64,000 bases of DNA from NVTR01 sp036480115 (lineage in GTDB: Bacteria; Pseudomonadota; Alphaproteobacteria; Rhodobacterales; Rhodobacteraceae), in assembly GCA_965224795.1 (NCBI GenBank), contig CBDDAE010000002.1, positions 806,001 through 870,000 of the forward strand, written 5' to 3'. Shown piece by piece: positions 8,595-17,136 of the stretch. Numbering within the stretch: position 1 is the stretch's first letter; each line of letters opens with the position of its first letter. The position numbers were made by a program, and so were the translations under genes. The notes under the pieces are model-generated. The model saw only the letters and a program-made list of their open reading frames with translations, was not told the origin of the DNA and searched no databases.

Positions 8595-9594
8595 CAGTGT
8601 CGGTTTCATAGGCCTCTATTATTCTTGCCACCAAGGGATGACGGACCACATCAGCAGAAGTAAAATAATTGAAGCCTATTTTACTGATCCCGCTCAGCAA
8701 GCGCTCAGCATCCGCCAGTCCACTGGGGACGTTTCGGGGTAAATCCACCTGTGTCCGGTCCCCGGTAATGACCATCCGACTGCCTTCGCCAAGCCGTGTC
8801 AGAAACATTTTCATCTGCATGGTGGAGGAATTTTGTGCTTCATCCAGTACGACAAATGCGTTGGACAAAGTGCGGCCCCGCATGAAAGCTAGGGGAGCAA
8901 TTTCGATCTGTTTTTCTTCCAACATCCGGGTCAGTTGTTTATCGGGCAAAAAATCGTTTAGCGCATCATATAGCGGCTGCATATAGGGGTCGACCTTGTC
9001 CTTCATGTCACCGGGTAAAAAGCCAAGACGTTCCCCGGCTTCTACGGCTGGGCGCGACAGAATTATCTTATCCACTTGCCCGCCCATCAACATGTTTACC
9101 CCAACGGCTACCGCAAGATAGGTTTTGCCGGTACCTGCGGGACCGATGCCAAAGGCCAGTTCGTTCTTTTGCAAAGACGCCACATATTTTTTTTGGGCAA
9201 GGGTGCGCGGTCGTACAGTTTTCTTGCGGGTTGTTATTTCAACCAGCCCGCCTTGGAACATTTCCATTTGATTGCCTTTATCACTGGCGGGCTCGGGACC
9301 GGCCATACGCAGTTCACCATCAATTTCACCTGCGTCGATGGTTCGACCCGCTTCAAGCCTTGCATAGAGATTTTGCAAAATGGCAATTGACAAGGCGCGT
9401 TGTTCATCTGTTCCGACAAAAGTAAGCTTGTTACCCCGGCGCACAATTTGGACATCAAGACTATTTTCAATTTGCACGAGATTGCGATCAAATTCACCGC
9501 ACAGGTCGATTAGTAGTCGATTATCGGGAAATTCAAGGTGGGATTCTTCAGCGCCTTCAGGTGAAGCCGGCGGGTTAATAGCGTTTATTCCCAA
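8587..9594 (-). CDS. phoH: PhoH-like ATPase
   Basis: PhoH-family proteins are P-loop ATPases, probably RNA helicase-like, linked to phosphate starvation and RNA metabolism. The sequence has a KH-like N-terminal part (LEFPDNRLLIDLCGEFD), the Walker A motif GIGPAGTGKTYLA and the Walker B region VVLDEAQNSSTMQMKMFLTRLG with the conserved ITGDRTQVDLP after it. A frame with an ATG at 9681 adds 29 residues that do not resemble the family. A TTG at 9594 has GGAG eight bases upstream and gives a 335-residue protein of normal length, so it is chosen. The stop overlaps ybeY. Confidence 0.93.
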   Translation of the reverse strand: MGINAINPPASPEGAEESHLEFPDNRLLIDLCGEFDRNLVQIENSLDVQIVRRGNKLTFVGTDEQRALSIAILQNLYARLEAGRTIDAGEIDGELRMAGPEPASDKGNQMEMFQGGLVEITTRKKTVRPRTLAQKKYVASLQKNELAFGIGPAGTGKTYLAVAVGVNMLMGGQVDKIILSRPAVEAGERLGFLPGDMKDKVDPYMQPLYDALNDFLPDKQLTRMLEEKQIEIAPLAFMRGRTLSNAFVVLDEAQNSSTMQMKMFLTRLGEGSRMVITGDRTQVDLPRNVPSGLADAERLLSGISKIGFNYFTSADVVRHPLVARIIEAYETDTDE

Positions 9595-9735
9595 GAAAGA
9601 ATCTCCGTTGCTAGGTTGATTGGGATGGTGCCAACATGTGGCGGAACGCGCAAGTGGGTACGCATCACTGAAACAAACCACAAGTGATTTTCATTCAGCA
9701 GGCGTAAGAGTCAGATTTTGGGCGCTAAGCTGGGG

Positions 9736-10044
9736 CTAAATCGGATCAAAGATTGAAGATCCAGACTTAAAGTCACCAATTGCAGTATTGGCTAAGGCCT
9801 TACCCGAGCAAACTGGTTTACCGTCTCGGCTTAAACGTTGCGATAAATAGCCCTCAATCCCATCATCTATAATCCAGTGATCACAGCCATTTGGATCAAT
9901 CCAGATCCCCGCTTTCAATTCGCTAAGTGGTTTGGAATCAAGTCCACGGTCAACAGTTTTATCGTTTCGGTTGGCAAACGGTCCTTCGCAGGCTGCCAAC
10001 AGCAAGCTTGCCGAACAGATACCCAATATTTTTAGTGCCTGCAT
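9736..10044 (-). CDS. Small lipoprotein sharing a short domain with the neighbouring OmpA-type protein
   Basis: The 102-residue product begins MQALKILGICSASLLLAAC, a lipoprotein signal peptide with lipobox LAAC and an acylated cysteine at residue 19. After a polar linker comes a segment of about 35 residues: GIWIDPNGCDHWIIDDG then EGYLSQRLSRDGKPVC. The same pattern, GIWvDPdGCeHWvfDDG-EGY-RDG-PVC, stands at the N terminus of the OmpA-type protein eight bases upstream, so the two genes probably arose by local duplication and act together in the envelope. The two conserved cysteines could form a disulphide. No function is known to me. The ATG at 10044 is chosen because it begins the signal peptide. 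Confidence 0.85.
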   Translation of the reverse strand: MQALKILGICSASLLLAACEGPFANRNDKTVDRGLDSKPLSELKAGIWIDPNGCDHWIIDDGIEGYLSQRLSRDGKPVCSGKALANTAIGDFKSGSSIFDPI

Positions 10045-10052
10045 ACCGCCCC

Positions 10053-10637
10053 CTAATGCACACAAATAATTTCAACGCGCCGGTTACTAGCCCGCCCTGA
10101 CGCCGATCGATTTGACGCCTTAGGGTCGCGCTCTCCGTAGCCGCGCACATCAAATATTGTCACCCCTGCGGCCAATGCGATCGACGCTACAGCCTTTGCG
10201 CGACGCTCGGACAATGCCAAGTTGTAGTCATCGCTTGCCCGGCTGTCAGTGTGTCCGGTTATGATGAAAGATTTAGCTTCAACAGTTGCAAAAAAATCTT
10301 TTAACTTGCGCTGATTTCCTGCCGAAATAGCCGATTGATTACTGGCAAATAATTGATCGGAACTTAACACCGCGCAAGTGTTTCCCGACCGGCAAACCGG
10401 GCGCCCATCACGGGTGACATGGGGGGTCATATAGCCTTCAAATCCGTCGTCAAAAACCCAATGTTCGCAACCGTCCGGATCCACCCAGATACCGGGAATA
10501 TATGTTTCACCAACCTGATTGCCGGCCGCCGCGGCGGTGCCAACAAAACCCAAAGTTGCCGCTGAGGCAATAACTGCCCCAAAAGCCAACCTGCGGCCAA
10601 ATTTACAGGTTTTCCCTAATTCACCAAAAATCTTCAT
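10053..10637 (-). CDS. OmpA-family peptidoglycan-binding protein with a novel N-terminal domain
   Basis: This 194-residue exported protein has a signal peptide (RRLAFGAVIASAATLGFVGTAAAA, likely cleaved near residue 38). Residues about 46-82 form the GIWVDPDGCEHW-DDG-EGY-RDG-PVC domain shared with the following lipoprotein. Residues about 90-194 are an OmpA C-like domain: FFATVEAKSFIITGHTDSRASDDYN, LSERRAKAV, and GYGERDPKASNRSASGRASNRRVEI, including the GHTD and NRRVE motifs that hold peptidoglycan. It lacks a beta barrel, so it is a periplasmic or lipoprotein-partnered anchor rather than a porin. A 9-bp perfect inverted repeat lies 44 bases before the start and may be its control site. Confidence 0.9.
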   Translation of the reverse strand: MKIFGELGKTCKFGRRLAFGAVIASAATLGFVGTAAAAGNQVGETYIPGIWVDPDGCEHWVFDDGFEGYMTPHVTRDGRPVCRSGNTCAVLSSDQLFASNQSAISAGNQRKLKDFFATVEAKSFIITGHTDSRASDDYNLALSERRAKAVASIALAAGVTIFDVRGYGERDPKASNRSASGRASNRRVEIICVH

Positions 10638-10680
10638 GCTGCGTTACCACCCCCGCGCGTACCCTAGGCGAGACTAGCAA

Positions 10681-10707
10681 GTTTTGTGTGAAAGTGAAAC
10701 ACAAAAC
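10681..10707. repeat. Perfect inverted repeat between miaB and the OmpA-type gene
   Basis: GTTTTGTGT is followed by nine bases and then ACACAAAAC, a perfect 9-9-9 dyad. It lies 18 bases after the miaB stop and 44 bases before the OmpA-type start, both on the minus strand. No T-tract follows, so it is less like an intrinsic terminator and could be an operator or an RNA-stabilising hairpin. Confidence 0.6.
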
Positions 10708-10725
10708 ACCAGATGTGGGGTGTTT

Positions 10726-12051
10726 CTAGGACTGGCTTAAAACGCCGCCAAGCGAGTTGGTTTCACTATTCGCAATGTCGACCCGGTGAATTTCACCGAT
10801 CGCCGCGGTTGGACAGGTCACATGTACCGCCTGCAGGTGTTCAGATTTTCCAACAAGCTGACCTTCCAACCTGCCCTTGCGTTCGAACAAAACCGAGACT
10901 TGTTTTCCAACCATCCGCTGCTGGGCCGTTCGTTGTTGTTCGCTAAGCAGGGCCTGAAGTTCGGCCAAACGGGCAGTTTTTACGGCCTCTTCAACCTGAG
11001 GTCTTTCAGCCGCAGGTGTGCCGGGACGTGGTGAATATTTGAAGGAATAAGCCTGACCATACCCGACTGCCCTTATCAGGGCCATAGTTTGCACAAAATC
11101 GTCGTCTGTTTCGCCGGGAAACCCAACAATGAAATCCCCCGAGATCAATATCTCCGGGCAAGCCGCACGAACTTTATCCAGCAGTTTCAAATAACTGTCG
11201 GCGCTGTGCTTACGGTTCATGGATTTCAGAATGCGGTCACTGCCCGACTGCACCGGCAGATGCAGATACGGCATAAGCTTATCACACTGGGCGTGGGCAT
11301 TAATCAAATCACCGCCCATATCATTGGGGTGACTGGTTGTGTAGCGGATGCGCTTTAACCCGTCGATTTCGGACAGATCGTATATCAACTGAGCAAGTGA
11401 GCGCGATCCGTTTTCAAACGCCCCGGAATAGGCGTTTACATTTTGACCAAGCAGAGTAATTTCGCGCACGCCCCTGTCAACCAGATCACGCGCTTCGTGT
11501 AAGATACTATCGGCAGGGCGCGATGCTTCAGCCCCGCGCGTATAGGGGACAACACAGAACGCACAGAATTTATCGCAACCTTCCTGTACAGTTAGAAATG
11601 CGGTCGGGCCACGGGCGGCTTTTGGCCGACCGGCCAGGTGTTCAAACTTATCCTCAAGCGGAAATTCGGTATCCAGGGCCTTTTTACCAGCTGCAACCTG
11701 CGCTTCTAACGCCACAAGGTTGTGATAGCTTTGCGGCCCAACCACCAGATCAACCATCGGTTGACGGCGCATGATTTCTTGACCTTCGGCCTGGGCAACA
11801 CAGCCGGCAACGCCAATTTTCAGGTCGGGTTTGTCAGCTTTTAGACCTTTGAAGCGCCCCAATTCCGAATAAATTTTTTCTGCTGCTTTTTCCCGAATGT
11901 GACAGGTGTTCAGCAGAATCATATCAGCATCATCCGGGCCATCTGTTTGCACATACCCTGACACGCTCAGCAGTTCTGCCATGCGCTCACTGTCATAAAC
12001 ATTCATCTGGCAGCCGTAGGTCTTGATATATAGCTTTTTGACGTCTGACAT
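10726..12051 (-). CDS. miaB: tRNA-2-methylthio-N6-dimethylallyladenosine synthase
   Basis: MiaB adds a methylthio group to i6A37 of tRNAs reading UNN codons. The 441-residue protein has the N-terminal MTTase domain with cysteines in YGCQMNVYDSERM, LLNTCHIREKA and GVAGCVAQ, the radical-SAM motif CDKFCAFCVVPYTRG near residues 155-169, a TIM-barrel segment ending near 370, and a C-terminal TRAM domain (VGKQVSVLFERKG). Six cysteines for two 4Fe-4S clusters are present. The ATG at 12051 is preferred over one three codons upstream because it gives MSDVKKLYIKTYG. A small GGGATcATCCC palindrome stands directly in front of it. Confidence 0.96.
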   Translation of the reverse strand: MSDVKKLYIKTYGCQMNVYDSERMAELLSVSGYVQTDGPDDADMILLNTCHIREKAAEKIYSELGRFKGLKADKPDLKIGVAGCVAQAEGQEIMRRQPMVDLVVGPQSYHNLVALEAQVAAGKKALDTEFPLEDKFEHLAGRPKAARGPTAFLTVQEGCDKFCAFCVVPYTRGAEASRPADSILHEARDLVDRGVREITLLGQNVNAYSGAFENGSRSLAQLIYDLSEIDGLKRIRYTTSHPNDMGGDLINAHAQCDKLMPYLHLPVQSGSDRILKSMNRKHSADSYLKLLDKVRAACPEILISGDFIVGFPGETDDDFVQTMALIRAVGYGQAYSFKYSPRPGTPAAERPQVEEAVKTARLAELQALLSEQQRTAQQRMVGKQVSVLFERKGRLEGQLVGKSEHLQAVHVTCPTAAIGEIHRVDIANSETNSLGGVLSQS

Positions 12052-12167
12052 TGGGATCATCCCGGACTGATTTCAAGAAACTGGTCCTACAGCGGAAACT
12101 TCAGCGCCGCAACGGTTGCAATTTCTGAAATTAATGGGATTCTCAGGGAAAGCCGCAATAAGGTCCC

Positions 12168-13049
12168 GTGGACAAGAACATGCAATTTGAAAGCCTACAG
12201 GAATTTTTGAAAAACGGTCGTACCGCGCTTTCGCAGGGGCCGATTGCATTAATTCTGGTTGAAGATTTAATCGAGGTAGACACCACCATCCGGCACCATT
12301 TGTACGCCGGATTTAAATCAGTGGTGGTGTTCGGTCCGACGGAATTGGATTTACCCGATGATATCAAAAATGAAATTTCGCAGGTAAATTTTGATGTGTC
12401 CGAAAGTGAGTCCACGGTTACCGCCGTTAATTCATTAATAGACGCCGCGCCCGGATCTTGGATCTATTATTGCTATAACGCCGAATACCTATTTCACCCT
12501 TTTTGTGAGACCCGAAATATTGCTGAGCTTTTGGCTTTTCACACGGAAGAACGACGCGATGCTTTACTTGCCTATGTGGTGGACCTGTATGCCGGGGACC
12601 TGGGCCAGTATCCTAAAGCCGTTTCCTTGGATGACGCATATCTGGATAAATCAGGATATTATGCTCTGGCGCGCACGGACGCGAAAATGCGAAATGAACC
12701 CAAGGAACGCCAGTTGAATTTCTACGGCGGTTTACGTTGGCGATTTGAAGAGCACATTCCTGAATTGCGCCGTCGCATTGATCGAATTCCACTGTTCAAA
12801 GCCAAACCAGGGTTGAAACTGTTGGCAGACCATTCATTCAACGACGAAGAATATAACACCTATTCCTGCCCCTGGCACCACAATATAACCTTGGCAATCG
12901 CGTCTTTTAGGACCGCTAAGGCACTGAAAACAAACGCAGGTTCGACATTTGATATTGAAACCTTCAAATGGCACAATTCAGTGGATTTTAAGTGGAATTC
13001 ACAACAGCTGATGGACCTTGGCCTGATGGAGCCGGGGCAGTGGTTTTGA
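12168..13049 (+). CDS. Glycosyltransferase family 2-like protein
   Basis: The 293-residue product resembles the glycosyltransferase 2-type proteins found beside irr in Rhodobacterales, but I cannot name a substrate. Visible features are IALILVEDLIEVDTTIRHHLYAGFKSVVVFGP near residues 26-58, which fits a Rossmann-like nucleotide-sugar fold, a conserved aromatic centre with EYLFHPFCETRN and AFHTEERRDALLAYVVDLYAGD, and a late histidine-rich CPWHHN. There is no signal peptide and no clear membrane helix. GTG at 12168 with AAGG upstream is chosen; ATG at 12180 is the alternative. It converges on irr with only six bases between stops. The DxD metal site usual in GT-A enzymes is not obvious. Confidence 0.7.
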   Translation: MDKNMQFESLQEFLKNGRTALSQGPIALILVEDLIEVDTTIRHHLYAGFKSVVVFGPTELDLPDDIKNEISQVNFDVSESESTVTAVNSLIDAAPGSWIYYCYNAEYLFHPFCETRNIAELLAFHTEERRDALLAYVVDLYAGDLGQYPKAVSLDDAYLDKSGYYALARTDAKMRNEPKERQLNFYGGLRWRFEEHIPELRRRIDRIPLFKAKPGLKLLADHSFNDEEYNTYSCPWHHNITLAIASFRTAKALKTNAGSTFDIETFKWHNSVDFKWNSQQLMDLGLMEPGQWF

Positions 13050-13055
13050 CGTATC

Positions 13056-13487
13056 TTAGATTGTTGAGGTTTTGCGCAGCCGAATGACAACATCCACTTT
13101 TGCAACTTCGGTACCCTTTGGCGGCTCTGGCAGGCGCGAAATTTCCAACCCTTCAACCGGGGCATCTGTCAGTTGTTCGGTATCTTCCCAGAAAAAATGC
13201 GGGTGGTCATCAACGCGGGTATCAAAATACGACTTGGCACCGTTTACGTTTATTTCCCGCAGCAACCCGGCTTCACTAAAGGCACGCAAGGTGTTGTAGA
13301 CTGTTGCCAGCGATACAACTTCGCCGGTTTTGTTGGTTGCCAGAAACAAGCTTTCGGCAGAAACATGGCGATCCTGACCATCCCCAACCAACAGCGCGGC
13401 TATGGCCAGGCGCTGGCGAGTAGGGCGCAGACCGCCACCGGCCAACCAACTGGTTCCTAAGGTTAGTTCAACTTGTGACATCTGCAT
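13056..13487 (-). CDS. irr: Fur-family iron response regulator Irr
   Basis: Irr is a haem-responsive Fur-family repressor that controls iron and haem genes in alphaproteobacteria. The 143 residues include the DNA-binding helix region GLRPTRQRLAIAALL and VSLATVYNTLRAFSEAGLL, followed by the dimer domain with the histidine motif VDDHPHFFWEDTEQL that replaces the normal Fur metal site. The C terminus lacks the CxxC zinc pairs of Fur. AAGGG stands about eight bases before the ATG at 13487, so this start is chosen over the one at 13532. Irr divergent from fabA-fabB-fabI is a typical alphaproteobacterial arrangement and supports Irr rather than Fur or Zur. Confidence 0.9.
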   Translation of the reverse strand: MQMSQVELTLGTSWLAGGGLRPTRQRLAIAALLVGDGQDRHVSAESLFLATNKTGEVVSLATVYNTLRAFSEAGLLREINVNGAKSYFDTRVDDHPHFFWEDTEQLTDAPVEGLEISRLPEPPKGTEVAKVDVVIRLRKTSTI

Positions 13488-13646
13488 GACGTTACCCTTG
13501 CTATTGGACATATATAAGGCGCTAAAAGCCATTGATTCAAACAGAAAACGCCTTGGACCAGTAACATTGGTGCTATTGCCACCGCTAAGACCTGAATGGT
13601 AGACGGGTCCCGAGCAAAGAAACCTGATCTAAAGGGACATGTCTGA

Positions 13647-14156
13647 ATGGCCGAATATCCAAGTAGTTTTGACAAAGAGGGCTTGTTGAAATGTGCCCGA
13701 GGTAAGCTGTTCGGCCCCGGCAATGCGCAGTTACCTGAACCACCGATGCTGATGATGGATCGGGTAACCGAGATTAGCGATGATGGCGGCGAACATGGCA
13801 AGGGCCATGTGGTCGCGGAATTCGACATCAACCCGGACCTTTGGTTTTTCGATTGCCACTTTCCCGGCAATCCCATCATGCCCGGTTGTTTGGGGCTGGA
13901 TGGGTTGTGGCAATTGACCGGTTTCAACCTTGGCTGGCGTGGCTGGCAGGGGCGCGGATATGCGCTGGGGGTAGGAGAAGTCAAACTTACCGGCATGGTG
14001 CGCCCGGATCGAAAGATGATCACCTATTATGTGGATTTCACCAAAGCTATCCAAAACCGTCGTCTGACAATGGGGGTCGCTGATGGACGTGTTGAAGCGG
14101 ATGGCGAGGTTATCTATCTGGTGAAAGACATGAAAGTCGCGCTGTCCGAAAGCTAA
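13647..14156 (+). CDS. fabA: 3-hydroxydecanoyl-ACP dehydratase/isomerase
   Basis: FabA dehydrates 3-hydroxydecanoyl-ACP and isomerises trans-2 to cis-3-decenoyl-ACP, the entry to unsaturated fatty acids without oxygen. The 169 residues match the family length of about 171. The catalytic histidine is H71 in FFDCHFPGNPIMPG and the catalytic aspartate is D85 in CLGLDGLWQL. The hot-dog fold central helix follows. The ATG at 13647 follows AAAGGGAC. It is the first gene of fabA-fabB-fabI and shares its upstream region with the divergent irr gene. Confidence 0.97.
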   Translation: MAEYPSSFDKEGLLKCARGKLFGPGNAQLPEPPMLMMDRVTEISDDGGEHGKGHVVAEFDINPDLWFFDCHFPGNPIMPGCLGLDGLWQLTGFNLGWRGWQGRGYALGVGEVKLTGMVRPDRKMITYYVDFTKAIQNRRLTMGVADGRVEADGEVIYLVKDMKVALSES

Positions 14157-14182
14157 TATCAATTTGAATGAAGGAGCCGCCC

Positions 14183-15403
14183 ATGCGCCGAGTGGTCATT
14201 ACAGGAATGGGGATCATTTCCCCCATTGGCAACAATCTGAACGACGTCACTGCCAGCCTTAAGGCGGGCAAATCCGGCATCAAGGCGGAACCGAATTACG
14301 TCGAACACGGCTTTCGCAGTCAGATCGCCGGAGTGCCGGAAATTGATCTGGCGGCCAGTATCGACAAACGTGTGCTGCGGTTCATGGGGCCAACGGCGGC
14401 CTATGCTTATCTGGCGATGGAACAGGCGATTGCTGACAGCGGGCTGGAAGAAGGCGACGTTTCCAATGAACGCACCGGCCTGATCGCCGGGTCTGGTGGC
14501 CCAAGCACATCAAACCTGTTCAACGCACACAAGATTGTCATCGAAAAAGGCGCGCCAAAACGCATGGGGCCGTTCATGGTGACACGCGGTATGTCGTCAA
14601 CCGTGTCGGCTTGTCTGGCAACGCCGTTCAAGATCAAGGGTGTGAATTATTCCATCACGTCCGCCTGTTCCACATCGGCCCATTGCATGGGCGCCGGCGT
14701 CGAACAAATCCAGTTCGGCAAACAGGACATCATTTTCGCCGGTGGCGGTGAAGAGGTCGATTGGACCCTGTCGTGCCTGTTTGACGCCATGGGCGCGATG
14801 AGCAGCAAATATAACGACACCCCCGAAAAAGCCGCCCGCGCGTTTGATGCAACCCGCGATGGTTTTGTCATCGGCGGCGGTGGCGGCATGGTGGTTCTGG
14901 AAGAACTGGAACACGCCAAGGCGCGTGGTGCCAAGATTTATGCCGAAGTCACTGGTTACGGTGCCACATCGGACGGCCATGATATGGTGGCCCCTTCTGG
15001 CGAAGGCGGGCAGCGGGCGATGAAGCTGGCCACGGCGACGCTGGGCGATCGTAAAGTTGACTACATCAATGCCCACGGCACATCGACGCCGGTTGGTGAT
15101 GTCATCGAAGTCGAAGGCGTTCGCGCGGTGCTGGGTGAAGATCACGCGCCGATTTCGTCGACAAAATCCATGACCGGCCACGCGCTTGGCGCGGCTGGAG
15201 TAAATGAGGCCATCTATTCCCTGCTGATGATGGAACACGGGTTTATTGCCCCTTCGATAAATGTGAATGAGCTGGACCCAGCCATTCGCCCTGAAGAGAT
15301 AGCGACAAAAATGATAAAAACCGAACTGGACACAGTTCTGTCCAACAGCTTTGGCTTTGGTGGAACGAATGCCAGCCTGGCGATGAGCAAATACCATGGC
15401 TGA
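14183..15403 (+). CDS. fabB: 3-oxoacyl-ACP synthase I
   Basis: FabB condenses malonyl-ACP with acyl-ACP and is needed to extend cis-3-decenoyl-ACP to unsaturated fatty acids. The 406-residue protein has the catalytic cysteine in SITSACSTSAHCMGAG near residue 162 and the two histidines in NAHGTSTPVGD and KSMTGHALGAAG. The glycine-rich C-terminal NSFGFGGTNASL is present. An upstream in-frame ATG at 14168 precedes the GGAG, so it cannot be the start; ATG at 14183, eight bases after GGAG, gives MRRVVITGMGI. It lies 26 bases after fabA and overlaps fabI by eight bases. Confidence 0.96.
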   Translation: MRRVVITGMGIISPIGNNLNDVTASLKAGKSGIKAEPNYVEHGFRSQIAGVPEIDLAASIDKRVLRFMGPTAAYAYLAMEQAIADSGLEEGDVSNERTGLIAGSGGPSTSNLFNAHKIVIEKGAPKRMGPFMVTRGMSSTVSACLATPFKIKGVNYSITSACSTSAHCMGAGVEQIQFGKQDIIFAGGGEEVDWTLSCLFDAMGAMSSKYNDTPEKAARAFDATRDGFVIGGGGGMVVLEELEHAKARGAKIYAEVTGYGATSDGHDMVAPSGEGGQRAMKLATATLGDRKVDYINAHGTSTPVGDVIEVEGVRAVLGEDHAPISSTKSMTGHALGAAGVNEAIYSLLMMEHGFIAPSINVNELDPAIRPEEIATKMIKTELDTVLSNSFGFGGTNASLAMSKYHG

Positions 15404-16184
15404 TTTACTGGCAGGCAAACGCGGCCTGGTCATGGGGGTCGCAAATGAACGGTCCATCGCTTGGGGAATTGCCAAAGCGATGGCGGCGGAAGGTGCGCAG
15501 CTGGCGTTTACCTATCAGGGCGATGCCTTTGGCAAGCGGGTCACACCGCTTGCTGAATCTGTTGGCTCGGATATTCTTGTCGATGTGGATGTCACTGATG
15601 AAACGTCCATGGAGACCGCATTTTCAAAGCTACAAAACGTTTGGGGCAGTTTGGATTTTGTGGTCCACGCCATTGCCTTTTCTGACAAGAATGAACTGAC
15701 CGGCCGTTTCATCAACACATCGCGTGAAAATTTCCGCAATTCGTTGGATATTTCTTGTTTTTCGTTGATCGATGTGGCGCGGCGCGCGGCGCCATTGATG
15801 CAAAATGGCGGCACGATATTGACGCTGACGTTTGATGGCTCAAAGGTGGTTATGCCCAACTACAACGTAATGGGCGTGGCTAAGGCTGCTTTGGAATCAA
15901 CTGTACGATATCTGGCGGCAGACTTGGGCCCGGATGGCATCCGGGTAAATGCTATTGCGCCAGGTCCAATGAAAACACTGGCCGGCGCCGCCATTGGGGG
16001 TGCGCGTAAAACTTACCGCCACACCGAAGCGAATTCGCCACTGCGGTCCAACGCGACGTTAGAGGCAGTTGGTGGTACAGCGGTCTTTTTAGCGTCAGAT
16101 TACGGTGCCTTTACCACGGGTGATATAGTCCATGTTGACGGCGGCTTTCACGCTATGGGCATGCCGGTTGCTGACAACCTGTAG
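15396..16184 (+). CDS. fabI: Enoyl-ACP reductase (NADH)
   Basis: FabI reduces the trans-2-enoyl-ACP to acyl-ACP, the last step of each elongation cycle. The 262-residue SDR-fold protein begins with the divergent cofactor loop GLVMGVANERSIAWGIAKA. The active-site pair is YNVMGVAK, a Tyr-x6-Lys, near residues 156-163. The first tyrosine of E. coli FabI (Tyr146) is replaced here by Phe in LTFDGSK, which recalls InhA (Phe149). This may change inhibitor response. It overlaps fabB by eight bases and ends the cluster. A second FabI copy elsewhere in the genome is likely in this order but cannot be seen here. Confidence 0.95.
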   Translation: MADLLAGKRGLVMGVANERSIAWGIAKAMAAEGAQLAFTYQGDAFGKRVTPLAESVGSDILVDVDVTDETSMETAFSKLQNVWGSLDFVVHAIAFSDKNELTGRFINTSRENFRNSLDISCFSLIDVARRAAPLMQNGGTILTLTFDGSKVVMPNYNVMGVAKAALESTVRYLAADLGPDGIRVNAIAPGPMKTLAGAAIGGARKTYRHTEANSPLRSNATLEAVGGTAVFLASDYGAFTTGDIVHVDGGFHAMGMPVADNL

Positions 16185-16206
16185 TTTGGAAACAGTTTGT
16201 CGCCAT

Positions 16207-16235
16207 AGATTATCTGTAACTCATATTAATAATCT
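16207..16235. repeat. A+T-rich inverted repeat after fabI
   Basis: AGATTAT and ATAATCT are separated by 15 bases, in the 113-base gap between fabI and the next gene. The two arms are each followed or preceded by CTGT-AC-like sequence (CTGTAAC, CTGTGAC), so a direct repeat is superposed on the dyad. It may be an operator for the membrane protein gene or chance. Confidence 0.3.
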
Positions 16236-16297
16236 GTGACACTCGCCTTTGCGACGCTGCAGTGCATGCGCCGTAAGAAAAAGGGCGGCGATTTTTA

Positions 16298-17074
16298 GTG
16301 TTATTTGTTTTGTTGGCATCAGTACTTTGCGTCGTGACAGCATATACGTTGCGCGCCAATGTCATTGATCATGGATCAATAACGGTCTCTGGTCTGAATG
16401 GAATTGGCGTCATTTTTGGCTTTATTTTCTATGTATTGGCCTCATCAGTTTTTGGTGCGGAAATAGCTGTGACTTTGATTGCATCCTTGCTTTTACATGA
16501 AATGGGGCAGGTGTTGGCCTACAGGATGCTGGGCCATAGCCAAGCCAAGTTTCGGCTGGTTATGTTGCAATACAATCAGCCCATATCCGCACAACCTTTA
16601 ACCAACGACGGAGAAGAGTTTTTTACCGCCATCATGGGGGCTGTGTTCAGTCTTGGCCCCATGGTTTTGTCCTTGGCAATTGCCGCGGCCCTTTTACCGG
16701 TCGCGCCGGTAACCGCACACCAATTCTGGCTTTTTGGGGTGACGTGCGGTGCCTTAAATTTTGTGTCCCTCTTGCCATTCTGGCCCTTTGCCGGGGGGCG
16801 CTGCATTCGTACATCGGTGGTAAAATTCTGGCCCGGCCTTGGCCCAATGATGACTGTTTTTCTTAGTGCGGCCATGTTGGTGGCATCTTTGCGCACCGGG
16901 TCAGTTGCTTTGATGGTGTTGGCTGGTATCGGGGCCCAAAGCTTGTGGCGCCCTTCCCCCAGCGGGTTAGAGCCGATGGAACCTGAAACCGGCCTGATTG
17001 CGCTGTCCGCCTATGCCTTTACACTGGCCGCACATTTTAGCGCCGGGTGGTTGCTTTTTCTGGTTTACATCTAA
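16298..17074 (+). CDS. Degenerate M50/site-2-protease-like membrane protein
   Basis: This 258-residue protein has about six hydrophobic segments and the layout of M50 site-2 proteases, but the catalytic residues are altered. Residues 67-71 read HEMGQ where active enzymes have HExxH, and residues 160-168 read PFWPFAGGR where active enzymes have NPxPxLDGGR, so the third zinc ligand is alanine. The surrounding helices (LIASLLLHEMGQVLAYRMLGH and GALNFVSLLPFWPFAGG) fit the fold. It is probably a pseudoprotease or binding protein rather than an enzyme. GTG at 16298 after AAGGGCGG is the start. It stands alone between fabI and the dehalogenase gene. I know no role for it. Confidence 0.8.
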   Translation: MLFVLLASVLCVVTAYTLRANVIDHGSITVSGLNGIGVIFGFIFYVLASSVFGAEIAVTLIASLLLHEMGQVLAYRMLGHSQAKFRLVMLQYNQPISAQPLTNDGEEFFTAIMGAVFSLGPMVLSLAIAAALLPVAPVTAHQFWLFGVTCGALNFVSLLPFWPFAGGRCIRTSVVKFWPGLGPMMTVFLSAAMLVASLRTGSVALMVLAGIGAQSLWRPSPSGLEPMEPETGLIALSAYAFTLAAHFSAGWLLFLVYI

Positions 17075-17136
17075 CAGGCCCCTTCCCCTTATTCACAAGT
17101 CGTGCCACTGTTTCGCAGTAACCAAGCGGGGTCTAC